Source: Moraxella osloensis
GTDB lineage: Bacteria; Pseudomonadota; Gammaproteobacteria; Pseudomonadales; Moraxellaceae
Assembly (NCBI RefSeq): GCF_001553955.1
Contig: NZ_CP014234.1
Coordinates: 682,001-746,000, forward strand
Direction of reading: 5' to 3'
Length of the DNA: 64,000 nt
The position numbers and the translations under genes are program-made. The notes below the pieces were generated by a model. That model had not been told where the DNA came from, searched no databases, and worked only from the letters and a program-made list of their open reading frames with translations. Each line of letters begins with the position of its first letter. Positions within the stretch are counted from its first letter, which is position 1. Positions 9,639 to 17,592 of this stretch are shown piece by piece.

Positions 9639-9866
9639 TTATTGCGATTCCTGTCGCCAAACTTGTTTTCGCAAATCCTGCTTGGTCTGCCTGCGTTGTT
9701 TCTTACGGGCGATTTCGACATCGTCTTTTTCATGCAGTCCGCCTTTTTGCAAAAGCGGATTTAACACCAAGTAATTACGGGGTTTAACAGCCAAATTGGA
9801 TTGAGCGATTGACGGATTTTTCTCCAGTTGCCCACCCAATTTGATTAATTGTTTTTGGTTTTTCAT
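9639..9866 (-). CDS. Small basic protein, last gene of the rtcB operon
   Basis: The 75-residue protein is very rich in Lys/Arg/Gln. It has a central KPRNYLVLNPLLQKGG-LHEKDD stretch and a highly charged C-terminal helix (ARKKQRRQTKQDLRK). It has no signal peptide or membrane segment. A clear ribosome-binding site (AAGGAA) precedes the ATG, and the start lies 2 bases after the stop of the upstream gene, which supports real translation. The composition suggests a nucleic-acid- or ribosome-associated protein, but I cannot assign a family. Confidence 0.65.
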   Translation of the reverse strand: MKNQKQLIKLGGQLEKNPSIAQSNLAVKPRNYLVLNPLLQKGGLHEKDDVEIARKKQRRQTKQDLRKQVWRQESQ

Positions 9867-9868
9867 GA

Positions 9869-10411
9869 TTAATTCCTTAAAGATTTTTCTAAATTTTCGA
9901 GCTTTCTTGGCATATCTTCACCCGTTGCCGTCAAAACATCATGATGATTAATACAAAATAGCCATTTGAATTTTTTTGAGACAAAATAACACTCTTCAAA
10001 AAAACAGCTTTCTGCTAATACTTGAAGAATAGGTAAAATCTTGCCCTCATACCACCAAATTTTTGTGTTTTCATGGTAAGTCGTTGTCGCACCAAGCCAA
10101 ATTGTTTCATTTTCATCAATTAATTGAGTTAAATAACATTCAGGACGTTCTGGCAAATCGTAAGCCGAAAATTCTTCTTGTTTAAAATATTGCCAAAGCC
10201 AACCATCACCCACTTTGCCATCTTTAACAGTACAAAATGTTTGAATAAATTGTTTTTCAATCGCTTGATGATTTTCTGTGGGCGATAACGGGCGAAATTC
10301 ATCATCCGTTAGCTTAAATTGCGTTTTTAATTGCATGAGTTCGGCTCGAATGTCTTGCCATTCTTTGGATTGTGGGCGGTGTTTGCCATGTTGATTTTCA
10401 GGATATTTCAT
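9869..10411 (-). CDS. Hypothetical protein (180 aa) downstream of rtcB
   Basis: The 180-residue cytoplasmic protein lacks a signal or membrane segment. Visible features are a charged N-terminus, a central DGWLWQYFKQEEF segment and aromatic-rich strands near IWWYEGKILPILQVLAE and KFKWLFCINHHD. It may belong to the DUF6756-like group, but I cannot confirm this. It has a strong ribosome-binding site (GGAGAG) and follows rtcB by 60 bases, a gap that contains a GC-rich palindrome (10429-10451). Its base composition is more AT-rich than rtcB, which could indicate separate acquisition. Function unknown. Confidence 0.7.
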   Translation of the reverse strand: MKYPENQHGKHRPQSKEWQDIRAELMQLKTQFKLTDDEFRPLSPTENHQAIEKQFIQTFCTVKDGKVGDGWLWQYFKQEEFSAYDLPERPECYLTQLIDENETIWLGATTTYHENTKIWWYEGKILPILQVLAESCFFEECYFVSKKFKWLFCINHHDVLTATGEDMPRKLENLEKSLRN

Positions 10412-10428
10412 TTTAACTCTCCAAAATT

Positions 10429-10451
10429 GGGCGTATTCAATACGCCCCTAC
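10429..10451. repeat. Small GC-rich palindromic repeat, copy 1
   Basis: GGGCGTATTCAATACGCCC followed by CTAC forms a perfect 8-bp stem. The same module in opposite orientation occurs at 12093-12117, and a shorter relative at 15865-15884. Confidence 0.6.
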
Positions 10452-10471
10452 TTTTCAATAAAATCAAAAAT

Positions 10472-11677
10472 TTATCCTTTAATACACATCACTTGTTTGA
10501 GCGTATGGACGACTTCGACAAGCGCCGACTGATTCGCCATCACCGCATCAATATCTTTATACGCCTCTGGAATTTCATCCATCACGCCCTTGTCTTTGCG
10601 GCACTCCACGCCCGCCGTCTGTGCTTTTAGGTCATCAAGGTTAAAATGCCGAATCGCTTTGCCACGGCTCATGCGTCGCCCTGCCCCATGTGAACACGAA
10701 CACAACGCCTCGCTATTGCCCTTGCCTTTGACGATATAGGATTTTGCCCCCATTGAGCCAGGTATAATCCCAAGCTCACCCTCGAAAGCAGAAATTGCTC
10801 CTTTACGGGTGACGTACACGTCCTCACCGTAGTGATGTTCTTGGCTGACATAATTGTGATGGCAATTAATCGCCTCGCGAGTCAAGGTAAAATGCGGTAA
10901 CTCACGCTGTAGCACACTGACAATCAGTCGCATCATCTCGCGGCGATTCTCTAACGCATAATCCTGCCCCCACTGCACCGCCTCGAGGTAATCGTCAAAA
11001 CTATGGGAGCCTTGGGCGAAATACGCCAAATCACGGTCAGGCACATGCCCAAAGCGGCTTTGCTGCTCTTTTTTGGCAAGGGTAATAAAATACTCGCCAA
11101 TACAGTTGCCAATACCGCGACTGCCCGAATGCAGCATCACCCAGACATCCTCGTTTTCATCGATACACAGCTCAATAAAATGATTACCACCGCCCAGCGT
11201 ACCGAGCTGTTTTGCCCAAGTTCGCTCAAAGTTGCGCAGCATTTTGAGCAGCCCCTTGTGCTTATCGGTGATGCGCTTTAAGCGTTTGGCAAGCGGGTCA
11301 AGCGTAGTCATTTTCACCGTGATGGCTTGGTGCTGGTTAAAACCGACAGGGACTTTGGCTTCAATCGCTGCACGGATTTTAGCCAGATTATCGGGCAATT
11401 GGTGGGCTTTGAGTGACAGTCGCACCGCGTTCATGCCGCAGCCGATATCCACACCCACCGCCGCAGGAATAATCGCATCTTTAGTCGGAATCACACTACC
11501 CACAGTCGCACCCTTGCCCACATGCACATCAGGCATCACTGCAATGTGGTGATGGACAAATTCAAGCTGGGCAAGATTACGTAACTGCTGGATGGCTTCT
11601 TGCTCAATATCTTTGGTAAATACTTTGACAGGTACGCCATGTTGCGCAGATTTATTTAATACTAATTGAATACTCAT
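10472..11677 (-). CDS. rtcB: RNA-splicing ligase RtcB
   Basis: The 401-residue protein is the length of E. coli RtcB. It ligates 2',3'-cyclic phosphate (or 3'-phosphate) to 5'-OH RNA ends using GTP and Mn2+. Active-site blocks are intact: MPDVHVGKG (residues 48-56), GVDIGCGM with Asp77 and Cys80, GTLGGGNHF, HSGSRGIG, CHHNY, and the guanylylated His330 in SHGAGRR. No rtcA or rtcR neighbour is present. Instead it heads an operon with two small uncharacterised genes. Upstream lie a long intergenic region with a micro-ORF and a terminator-like hairpin. Confidence 0.97.
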   Translation of the reverse strand: MSIQLVLNKSAQHGVPVKVFTKDIEQEAIQQLRNLAQLEFVHHHIAVMPDVHVGKGATVGSVIPTKDAIIPAAVGVDIGCGMNAVRLSLKAHQLPDNLAKIRAAIEAKVPVGFNQHQAITVKMTTLDPLAKRLKRITDKHKGLLKMLRNFERTWAKQLGTLGGGNHFIELCIDENEDVWVMLHSGSRGIGNCIGEYFITLAKKEQQSRFGHVPDRDLAYFAQGSHSFDDYLEAVQWGQDYALENRREMMRLIVSVLQRELPHFTLTREAINCHHNYVSQEHHYGEDVYVTRKGAISAFEGELGIIPGSMGAKSYIVKGKGNSEALCSCSHGAGRRMSRGKAIRHFNLDDLKAQTAGVECRKDKGVMDEIPEAYKDIDAVMANQSALVEVVHTLKQVMCIKG

Positions 11678-11974
11678 ATATTTTTTTCTGTTTTAATGCT
11701 AAATTCACACACCCTTAAAAGTTTTAGCGTAGCAAATTTAGCCCAATAAATGATAATTAAAATTTTTTGAAGTGACTTTGATAAGTAAATTTAAACAATA
11801 AAACGCCGTCCAATCTTTTAACACGACTGGCAAACAAGACTGAGACACATAAATGCGTTTGAAAAATTAATTGCTCTGAAAAAGTTTGTTATCGCAAGGT
11901 GCGTTTTAACTATCCGACGATTTCTGTGGCATGTAAAACTAGGGATATGGAAAAACAGGGAAATTTTAGACAAC

Positions 11975-12068
11975 AAAAAACCCAAATCGTTACCATCACA
12001 ACAAACACAATCAAAAGCCAATATTCGCTTTATTATTTGTCAGTTACTATTGATGGTGATGCTTTGGG
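11975..12068 (-). terminator. Long hairpin with T-run upstream of rtcB
   Basis: On the minus strand ACCCAAA-N5-TGATGGT-type arms (12068-12050 and 11998-11980) pair through two blocks, TTTGGG/CCCAAA and TGATGGT/ACCATCA. These are separated by a symmetric 5-base internal loop and a loop of about 50 bases. The second arm runs directly into TTTTTTG. It resembles a terminator or attenuator between the micro-ORF and rtcB. Confidence 0.5.
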
Positions 12069-12092
12069 TTTGGTAAATCAAAATCGGTAAAT

Positions 12093-12117
12093 GTAGGGGC
12101 GTATGGCATATACGCTG
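12093..12117. repeat. Small GC-rich palindromic repeat, copy 2
   Basis: GTAGGGGCGTAT and ATACGC flank a short spacer. This is an imperfect copy of the 10429-10451 element in inverted orientation, so the two copies bracket rtcB. Confidence 0.5.
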
Positions 12118-12135
12118 TTAAAAACCAAATTTTAA

Positions 12136-12210
12136 TTAGTTAAAACAGACGGCAGACACATCAACAGTGTTGTTTAGACGTTTTACGTTGTGAGTAAGTA
12201 CGGACATCAT
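12136..12210 (-). CDS. Micro-ORF (24 aa) with strong ribosome-binding site
   Basis: Two adjacent ATG codons (12210 and 12207) follow AGGAGA (12219-12214) with 3- and 6-base spacing, one of the best ribosome-binding sites in the window. The peptide reads MMSVLTHNVKRLNNTVDVS and ends AVCFN before TAA. It has no signal sequence, and I recognise no family. It could be a small protein, a leader peptide for the downstream hairpin (11975-12068), or the intact 5' end of a gene whose remainder has been deleted. Confidence 0.4.
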   Translation of the reverse strand: MMSVLTHNVKRLNNTVDVSAVCFN

Positions 12211-12385
12211 GTGTCTCCTTTTTCCCTTTTGCTAGGGTGGCGGTTTTGGCGATGGTACTAACATCAGAATGCCAAAACAGAACTGAAATAAAAGTTTGAG
12301 TGCATTCACAGTTTGATATGTTATCAAAACTAATGAATCAGACGCATACTATAAAACTTTATTTATCGATATGCAAATTTTTTTA

Positions 12386-12415
12386 TAAAAAAACCAGCGA
12401 CAGGGGTCACTGGTT
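12386..12415 (-). terminator. Terminator of kbp
   Basis: On the minus strand AACCAGTGAC pairs with GTCGCTGGTT around a short loop, followed by TTTTTTT. It begins 24 bases after the kbp stop codon. Confidence 0.85.
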
Positions 12416-12438
12416 GTTTAAAAGGCTTAAGGTAAAAA

Positions 12439-12948
12439 TTAAGCTGGAATACGCAGTACTTGACCTGGATAGATTTTATTTGGGTCAGATAGTAATGGTT
12501 TGTTGGCTTCAAAGATTTTGTTGTATTGGTTGGGATCGCCATATACTTCTTTTGAAATTTTTGACAGCGTATCGCCTGATTTCACTGTGTACATACGAGA
12601 TTCTGGCTCTTGCGTTGCAACCGTGATATGGTCTTCTACTTGTGCAACATACTGTACGTTACCTGCCGCTAGAATGGCTTTTTCGCGCTCTGCTTGATTG
12701 GCGGCAGAACCATTAATGGTTACTTTGTCAGTGTTGCCGTCATAGGTGACTGATAGATTGTCAATGTGTGCATTTTGTTGGATACGCTGAATCAATAAGT
12801 TCGCAATCTCTTGTGCAGATGGCTCAGTAGAAGCGGCAGGCGCTGCGGTTGGTGCAACATTTGATGCAGGTGTAGAGGCTGGCGCAGCGTCTTTGTTACG
12901 ATGAAAGATTTTATCACCGATGTCTTTTGCAAAACTAAATAGTCCCAT
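12439..12948 (-). CDS. kbp: Potassium-binding LysM/BON protein Kbp (YgaU)
   Basis: The 169-residue protein matches E. coli Kbp at both ends. The N-terminus MGLFSFAKDIGDKIF is followed by an Ala/Pro linker, a BON domain (about 43-108) and a LysM domain (about 118-167: YTVKSGDTLSKISKEVYG, then KIFEANKPLL and KIYPGQVLRIPA). E. coli Kbp is a soluble K+-binding protein needed under high external potassium. The linker is longer than in E. coli (149 aa). The gene is monocistronic, with its own terminator. Confidence 0.9.
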   Translation of the reverse strand: MGLFSFAKDIGDKIFHRNKDAAPASTPASNVAPTAAPAASTEPSAQEIANLLIQRIQQNAHIDNLSVTYDGNTDKVTINGSAANQAEREKAILAAGNVQYVAQVEDHITVATQEPESRMYTVKSGDTLSKISKEVYGDPNQYNKIFEANKPLLSDPNKIYPGQVLRIPA

Positions 12949-13177
12949 TTGTTTTTCCTTATGTTGTAATATTTTAATATACGATTTTTAATGTCTGGTT
13001 TGTTGAAACTCTTAAATGATCGTTTCAACACCTCAAATGACTAGAACGACCGCCCATCACTACAACGACAATCGTGTTAATTAGGGCGTTATTCTAGTTG
13101 CCCTCTAGATTAGCAAAAACTTAAATTGATGAGCATAAGTATTTAGTAAAGGAATGTTACTGATTGCAAGTATCCTT

Positions 13178-13213
13178 TCATTTATTACGTCATTTATTAC
13201 GTCATTTATTACG
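13178..13213. repeat. Tandem repeat, 12 bp x 3
   Basis: Three identical copies of TCATTTATTACG lie 25 bases beyond the chaA-like stop codon, within the 290-base kbp-chaA spacer, which otherwise shows nothing but AT-rich sequence. Confidence 0.9.
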
Positions 13214-13238
13214 CCAATTTTCTATGCCATTTATTCCT

Positions 13239-14342
13239 TTAGGGGATAATGGAGAAAAACACAAAAGTGGCTAACATGACCAAATGAATGATGCCATGTA
13301 AAAAAGTGGTGCGCCCGGTACTTAAAGTATTGATAGTTATCATCAGCGTAATGACCAGCATTACCCCTTCTTTGGCAGACAACCCAAACATAACGGGCGT
13401 TGCTGTGAAGATTGAATAAAGCGCGATAACAGGAATTGTCAACGAAATGGACGCCAAAGCCGAGCCTAACGCCAAATTTAAACTGTTTTGCAGTTGGTCG
13501 TTGTAGGCAGCTTTTACCGCAGCAATAGATTCAGGCAACAGTACCAAGGCAGCAATGATAATCCCTAACACGATTTTTGGCATACCCATCGCCAGCAGCG
13601 CCGCTTCCATCGCAGGCGACAACATCTTAGCAAGACCCACGACCGTCACCAAACTGAAAAACAAAAATCCCACACTCATCGCCGTGGTTAGCGCATTATC
13701 ACTGTGATGCTGATCATCTACACCGTCGGCAATAAAATAATCACGGTGACGAATGGTTTGGGTAAAGATAAACGCGGCATACAAAATCAAACAGCAAATC
13801 GCTACAAACAGCAGCTGAGCACCAATCATAAAACCGCCTGCAGCAGAGGTGGTAAAATTGGGTAAAATAAATACGATTAATGCAATCGCCAATAACACAC
13901 TAATTGCCGCTTTACTGCCATGCAAACTATAACGCTGTACGTAATTTTTGATACCACCAATCAACAGGCAAATACCAATAATCCCGTTACAAATCAGCAT
14001 CACTGCTGCAAATACCGTATCACGGGCAAGCACGGCGGCATCGGTGGGTGTACTACTACTCATGAGTGCCAAAATAAGTGCCACTTCAATCACGGTGACC
14101 GCCAATGCCAAAACCAACGTACCAAAAGGCTCACCCACTTTGTGAGCAATCACCTCAGCGTGATGCACGGCAGCAAAAACTGACCCCATCAAAAAAATCG
14201 CCGTCACGGTATTCATGATGATACCCGAGGGATGCCAAATCAAATGCACCGCAAGCACTAAAGCGGCAATACTTGGCAACAATAACGTCCAAATGGGTAA
14301 ATTGATATTAAATTTTTGGTTCAGCCAAAATGTTTTCGCCAT
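13239..14342 (-). CDS. chaA: ChaA-type Ca2+(Na+,K+)/H+ antiporter
   Basis: The 367-residue integral membrane protein has about eleven hydrophobic segments in two halves, as in the CaCA/ChaA family. The signature acidic motif is in the first half (HHAEVIAHKVGEPFGTLVLALAVTVIEVAL, given here in parts: HHAEVIAHKVGEPFGTLVLA and VTVIEVAL). The matching second-half motif is LVLLPESIAAVKAAYND followed by LNLALGSALAS. A His/Asp-rich cytoplasmic loop (DGVDDQHHSD) separates the halves. It exports cations in exchange for protons at the inner membrane under alkaline or salt stress. Length agrees with E. coli ChaA (366). It is monocistronic. Confidence 0.92.
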   Translation of the reverse strand: MAKTFWLNQKFNINLPIWTLLLPSIAALVLAVHLIWHPSGIIMNTVTAIFLMGSVFAAVHHAEVIAHKVGEPFGTLVLALAVTVIEVALILALMSSSTPTDAAVLARDTVFAAVMLICNGIIGICLLIGGIKNYVQRYSLHGSKAAISVLLAIALIVFILPNFTTSAAGGFMIGAQLLFVAICCLILYAAFIFTQTIRHRDYFIADGVDDQHHSDNALTTAMSVGFLFFSLVTVVGLAKMLSPAMEAALLAMGMPKIVLGIIIAALVLLPESIAAVKAAYNDQLQNSLNLALGSALASISLTIPVIALYSIFTATPVMFGLSAKEGVMLVITLMITINTLSTGRTTFLHGIIHLVMLATFVFFSIIP

Positions 14343-14428
14343 ATCCCCTCCGCTCTATCTATATTTTCTAATCTATCATATAAATAGATAATATGGTCAA
14401 AAATATCAAAAATCAATTAAAAATGAAA

Positions 14429-15826
14429 TTATTTCTCATTATTTTGTAATTTATGCCAGTAAATTATTGGTGCAAGGCACACAAAGCCAATCAACATACT
14501 CACCAAAAAATGCCATTGATAGCCCAAAAAATGCGCCATATAGCCGCTGGCAAAATGTGCTGAGCCGCCCAACACCGTCAACAGACAAACCTGCACAGTA
14601 AAATCACTCCCCGCATTGGCAGGGCGTGAATAATGCATAATGGTGGTGAGCATCGCAATCAGCGCCAACGATGCACAAAAATGCTCCAGCGCATTGACGA
14701 CATAGAGCCACAAAAAATCCGTCAGTAACTGATGATAAAACCCATAAGCGACCAACCCATACAACCCTGTGGTCAGCGCTTGCGCAAGATTGAAATACAG
14801 CAGTGACATAAAGCGAGTGAGTCGTTTCATCAAAATTGTGGCGACCCCTGCCCCAGCGACTGAGGCAGCCGAGCCCAAAATAGTTGCCCAAAAGCCAATT
14901 TGCTGCAAGTTGAGTCCGACATCGACCATCATCGGTTTGACCATACCGCTTGAAATGCCATCAGCAATTTTATAGGTCAATAACACCCCTAGCCAAGCCA
15001 GCATCTCCCGCGATGACCAAAAATATTGATAATGGTGGCTCAGGTAATTTTTTAGTGCCTTAAAACTGCCAGATTTTTCTGCCTGTACTTGTTTTTTGGA
15101 AGGTATAACCGAGGTGTGGGCGTGCTCTTTAAAAAACACAATGGGCACGGTATTTATGGCCACCAAAGCCGCCATGGCAAGAAAACTGTTGCGCCAGCCC
15201 AATTGCTCAAGCAGCATCAGTAAAACACCGCCACCGATAATCAGCCCCAGCCGATAGCCGATGACTTGTATGGCATTGCCTTGGCTTTGGCGATGATGGT
15301 GATTGGTCGTCTGATTCACCGAAACAGACGCAGGCGCAGGCATATCATGGGTCAGCGGCTCTTTGGGCGCCATAGCTACTTTAAGCAAACGGGTTGCTAG
15401 CCCATCCGTCGCCACATCGTGTGTCGCACCAATAAGACTTAAGGTAAATAACATCCCGTACAACGTCATCACCGAAGGGGTTTGTGCCAAATTATGCGGT
15501 TCAAAAAACGCCACCGCAACCAGTATGACAATCGACAGCCCTTGCATCGGCAAAATCCAGCTTTTGGCGCGTCCGATTTTCTCTGAATAATAGCCGTCCA
15601 CCACAGTAGCCCAAAGGAATTTAAGCCCCCAAGGTACCAAAATCAGCCCTGACCAACCAATCGCAACCAGTGAGACTTTGTATTCACGTAAAATCGCTGG
15701 CAAAGCTTGGGTAATAAACCCTGCAGGCAAGCCTTGTGCCAAGTATAAGGTGAGCAGTAAGCCTAAGGTTTTATAATGAGTCAAATGAGAATTGGATGGT
15801 GGCGCTGGCGACTTTGATAACGGCAT
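14429..15826 (-). CDS. MFS permease of the AmpG/PAT-like group
   Basis: The 465-residue protein has about twelve hydrophobic segments. The beginning (LLLTLYLAQGLPAGFITQALPAILREY, in parts LYLAQGLPAGF and ALPAILREY) and PWGLKFLWATVVD resemble the AmpG, acetyl-CoA transporter and RhtX/FptX branch of the major facilitator superfamily. DVATDGLATRLL, another hallmark of that branch, is also present. Substrate cannot be told: muropeptides, siderophores or CoA esters are all possible. A cytoplasmic loop near residue 150-185 is unusually long and His/Gln-rich. No neighbouring gene suggests a substrate. Confidence 0.8.
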   Translation of the reverse strand: MPLSKSPAPPSNSHLTHYKTLGLLLTLYLAQGLPAGFITQALPAILREYKVSLVAIGWSGLILVPWGLKFLWATVVDGYYSEKIGRAKSWILPMQGLSIVILVAVAFFEPHNLAQTPSVMTLYGMLFTLSLIGATHDVATDGLATRLLKVAMAPKEPLTHDMPAPASVSVNQTTNHHHRQSQGNAIQVIGYRLGLIIGGGVLLMLLEQLGWRNSFLAMAALVAINTVPIVFFKEHAHTSVIPSKKQVQAEKSGSFKALKNYLSHHYQYFWSSREMLAWLGVLLTYKIADGISSGMVKPMMVDVGLNLQQIGFWATILGSAASVAGAGVATILMKRLTRFMSLLYFNLAQALTTGLYGLVAYGFYHQLLTDFLWLYVVNALEHFCASLALIAMLTTIMHYSRPANAGSDFTVQVCLLTVLGGSAHFASGYMAHFLGYQWHFLVSMLIGFVCLAPIIYWHKLQNNEK

Positions 15827-15864
15827 AGGACTACCACAGGTAGATTATTTTTATAGTCGGAAGA

Positions 15865-15884
15865 GGGGCGTAAAAACTACGCCC
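15865..15884. repeat. Small GC-rich palindrome, divergent copy
   Basis: GGGGCGTA-AAAAC-TACGCCC forms a 7-bp stem in the spacer between purU and the MFS gene. It shares the GGGGCGTA/TACGCCC core with the repeats near rtcB. Confidence 0.45.
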
Positions 15885-15929
15885 TAATAACAAGATAAGC
15901 TGCAATGACAACACATAACGGATGAAAAA

Positions 15930-16790
15930 TTAGTTAAATACCACCGTTTTATTGCCTGTGACAATCACCCGGTTTTGTAGATGCCAGCGCACGGCACGGG
16001 TCAGCACGCTACGCTCGACATCTTGTCCAATCGCCCGCAATTCTGCCACATGGTGGCGATGGCTGACACGGTGCACGTCTTGCTCAATAATCGGTCCTTG
16101 GTCAAGGTCGGCTGTGACATAATGCGCGGTGGCACCAATCAGTTTGACGCCTTTTTCATACGCTTGGCGGTATGGGTCTGCCCCGACAAAGGCTGGCAAG
16201 AATGAGTGGTGAATATTGATAATTTTCATGTGCCAGGTGGCGGTAAATTCAGCGGACAAAATCTGCATATAGCGCGCCAGTACCAACAAATCACAGTCTT
16301 TGACCAGCGCTTGAATCTCGGCTTCTGCTTGTACTTTATTATCTTTGCTCACAGCGACATGATGAAATGGCACACCAAAATTTTCTACCGCTTGGCGCAA
16401 ATCATGATGATTACTGACGACACAGGTAATCTCACAATCTAGTTGCCCTTGTTGCCAGCGCCATAGCAAATCAAGTAGCGCATGGTCGTATTTGGACACC
16501 AAAATCGCCACCTTTTTACGTTTACTATTATCAAATAGTTTCCATTCCATTTGATAGATGCGAGCAACGGTATGCTCAAAACTGCCTTTCATATTATCGA
16601 TGATATTGTCTAAATCATTGATAGCCATTTCAAGGCGCATAAAATATTGACCGCCTTCGGGCTCAGTCGAGTATTGGTCAAGGCTGATAATATTGGCGCC
16701 ATAACGATAAAAAAATTCGGATACAGCTTGCACAATGCCTGCGCGGTCTTGGCATTTAATCAATAAAGTTGCAGTAGCTAGTTGGCTCAT
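15930..16790 (-). CDS. purU: Formyltetrahydrofolate deformylase
   Basis: The enzyme hydrolyses 10-formyl-THF to THF and formate, supplying formate for purT-type purine synthesis and balancing one-carbon pools. From the ATG at 16790 it has 286 residues, close to E. coli PurU (280). An upstream in-frame TTG (16850) would add a 20-residue tail with no ribosome-binding site and is rejected. The N-terminal ACT domain (about 5-85, CQDRAGIVQAVSEFFYRYGA) binds regulatory amino acids. The formyltransferase domain follows, with ARYMQIL, the catalytic NIHHSFLPAF and TADLDQGPIIEQ segments. It is monocistronic. Confidence 0.95.
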   Translation of the reverse strand: MSQLATATLLIKCQDRAGIVQAVSEFFYRYGANIISLDQYSTEPEGGQYFMRLEMAINDLDNIIDNMKGSFEHTVARIYQMEWKLFDNSKRKKVAILVSKYDHALLDLLWRWQQGQLDCEITCVVSNHHDLRQAVENFGVPFHHVAVSKDNKVQAEAEIQALVKDCDLLVLARYMQILSAEFTATWHMKIINIHHSFLPAFVGADPYRQAYEKGVKLIGATAHYVTADLDQGPIIEQDVHRVSHRHHVAELRAIGQDVERSVLTRAVRWHLQNRVIVTGNKTVVFN

Positions 16791-16918
16791 GAGGTACTTC
16801 TTGTGTTCAATTTTCAAAAGATGCCATTGTAGCGATTTTTGTGCTGACAAAGAAGTCTAAACCCATCAAAACCCTTGTTGGATATAAAAATTTTCTTAAG
16901 ATTGGCGAACCTCACCGC

Positions 16919-16966
16919 CTTTTAACCTAACTTTTAACTTATCTTTTAACCTATCTTTTAACCTAA
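16919..16966. repeat. Tandem repeat, 12 bp x 4, over the ruvC stop codon
   Basis: Four near-identical units CTTTTAACCTAA/T run from the spacer into the last codons of ruvC. The last copy contains the stop codon (16958-16960), so copy number could alter the RuvC C-terminus only slightly. Confidence 0.9.
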
Positions 16967-17560
16967 ATTACCCAAATCAACTTCGGTCAAGCGCCAGCGC
17001 CCTTTTTTCTTTGAGCGTCCACCTGCGCTTTGACCACCGACTACCGCTGCGCCACCGAGCAATTTATTCAGTGTCTGACTATGATAGGCATGACAAATCG
17101 CACACGCTAACCCATCTGCCGCATCCGCTTGCGGCTGTATCTCAAGGCTCAACAAGCGCATCACCATAAGCTGAATCTGCTCTTTGTCTGCCGCGCCATA
17201 GCCACATACCGCTTGTTTGATTTGCCGTGCGGTATATTCAGCTACTTGCAAATCTTTGGCAACCATGGCGGCAATCGCTGCACCCCGCGCCTGCCCAAGC
17301 TTAAGCGCAGTGTCGGGGTTTGATGCCATAAATACTTGCTCGATGGCGGCGGTCATGGGTTCATTGGTGTATCTTTGATAATGCTCAACAATACGGCTAA
17401 TCCCATCAAATATCCGCTTGAGCCGCTCGGGCATGGTTTCCCCTTGGCTGTAAGCATGAATCGTGCCTGCATCCAAATGTTCAAGTTTATCCCCACTCAA
17501 CCGAATGATGCCATAGCCTGTCAGACGTGAGCCTGGGTCAATACCAATAAAGATACTCAT
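16958..17560 (-). CDS. ruvC: Holliday junction resolvase RuvC
   Basis: RuvC cuts Holliday junctions bound by RuvAB. From the ATG at 17560 the protein has 200 residues, beginning MSIFIGIDPGSRLTGYG with the first catalytic Asp (Asp7). Further catalytic residues are the Glu in AIEQVFMASNPDTALKLGQA and the Asp pair in ADAADGLACAICH. A start at 17602 would add 14 unrelated residues and is rejected. The last 35 residues or so are a Gly/Lys-rich extension beyond E. coli RuvC (173 aa). A 13-bp direct duplication (TGCTCGTAAAACA, 17567-17592) sits immediately upstream. ruvB lies 11 kb away rather than adjacent; ruvA is not in the window. Confidence 0.96.
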   Translation of the reverse strand: MSIFIGIDPGSRLTGYGIIRLSGDKLEHLDAGTIHAYSQGETMPERLKRIFDGISRIVEHYQRYTNEPMTAAIEQVFMASNPDTALKLGQARGAAIAAMVAKDLQVAEYTARQIKQAVCGYGAADKEQIQLMVMRLLSLEIQPQADAADGLACAICHAYHSQTLNKLLGGAAVVGGQSAGGRSKKKGRWRLTEVDLGNLG

Positions 17561-17566
17561 AAAAAA

Positions 17567-17592
17567 TGCTCGTAAAACATGCTCGTAAAAAA
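17567..17592. repeat. 13-bp direct duplication in the ruvC leader
   Basis: TGCTCGTAAAACA and TGCTCGTAAAAAA lie back to back just upstream of the ruvC ATG. The GAGCA within the first copy is the only ribosome-binding-site-like sequence. Confidence 0.7.

Larger units (their letters stand above)
11678..12438. other. Long accessory spacer upstream of rtcB
   Basis: This 761-base region lacks a full-length gene. On the minus strand it holds a 24-codon micro-ORF (12136-12210), then a strong hairpin with a T-run (11975-12068), then about 300 bases before rtcB. It also holds a palindromic repeat (12093-12117) and, at its right end, the kbp terminator. Frames at 11818-12021, 11899-12090 and 12300-12626 lack ribosome-binding sites or overlap these elements and are not called. 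Confidence 0.5.

Noticed and set aside
11680..11760. Possible sigma-54 promoter for rtcB (TTGGGCTAAATTTGCT)
   Set aside because: The spacing between the GG and GC elements is one base short of the required 10, and no rtcR gene is present.
11818..12090. Two short opposite-strand frames (67 and 63 codons) in the rtcB upstream region
   Set aside because: They overlap each other and the hairpin at 11975-12068, lack ribosome-binding sites and resemble nothing.
11700..12140. Y-RNA (YrlA-like) gene near rtcB
   Set aside because: I searched both strands for a tRNA-like module (T-loop GTTCRANTC and paired stem) and found none.
12300..12626. 108-codon plus-strand frame
   Set aside because: It overlaps the kbp terminator and runs antisense through the conserved LysM domain of kbp.
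16791..16850. N-terminal extension of PurU from TTG 16850
   Set aside because: No ribosome-binding site, and the added 20 residues do not belong to the ACT-domain N-terminus; ATG 16790 fits the family.
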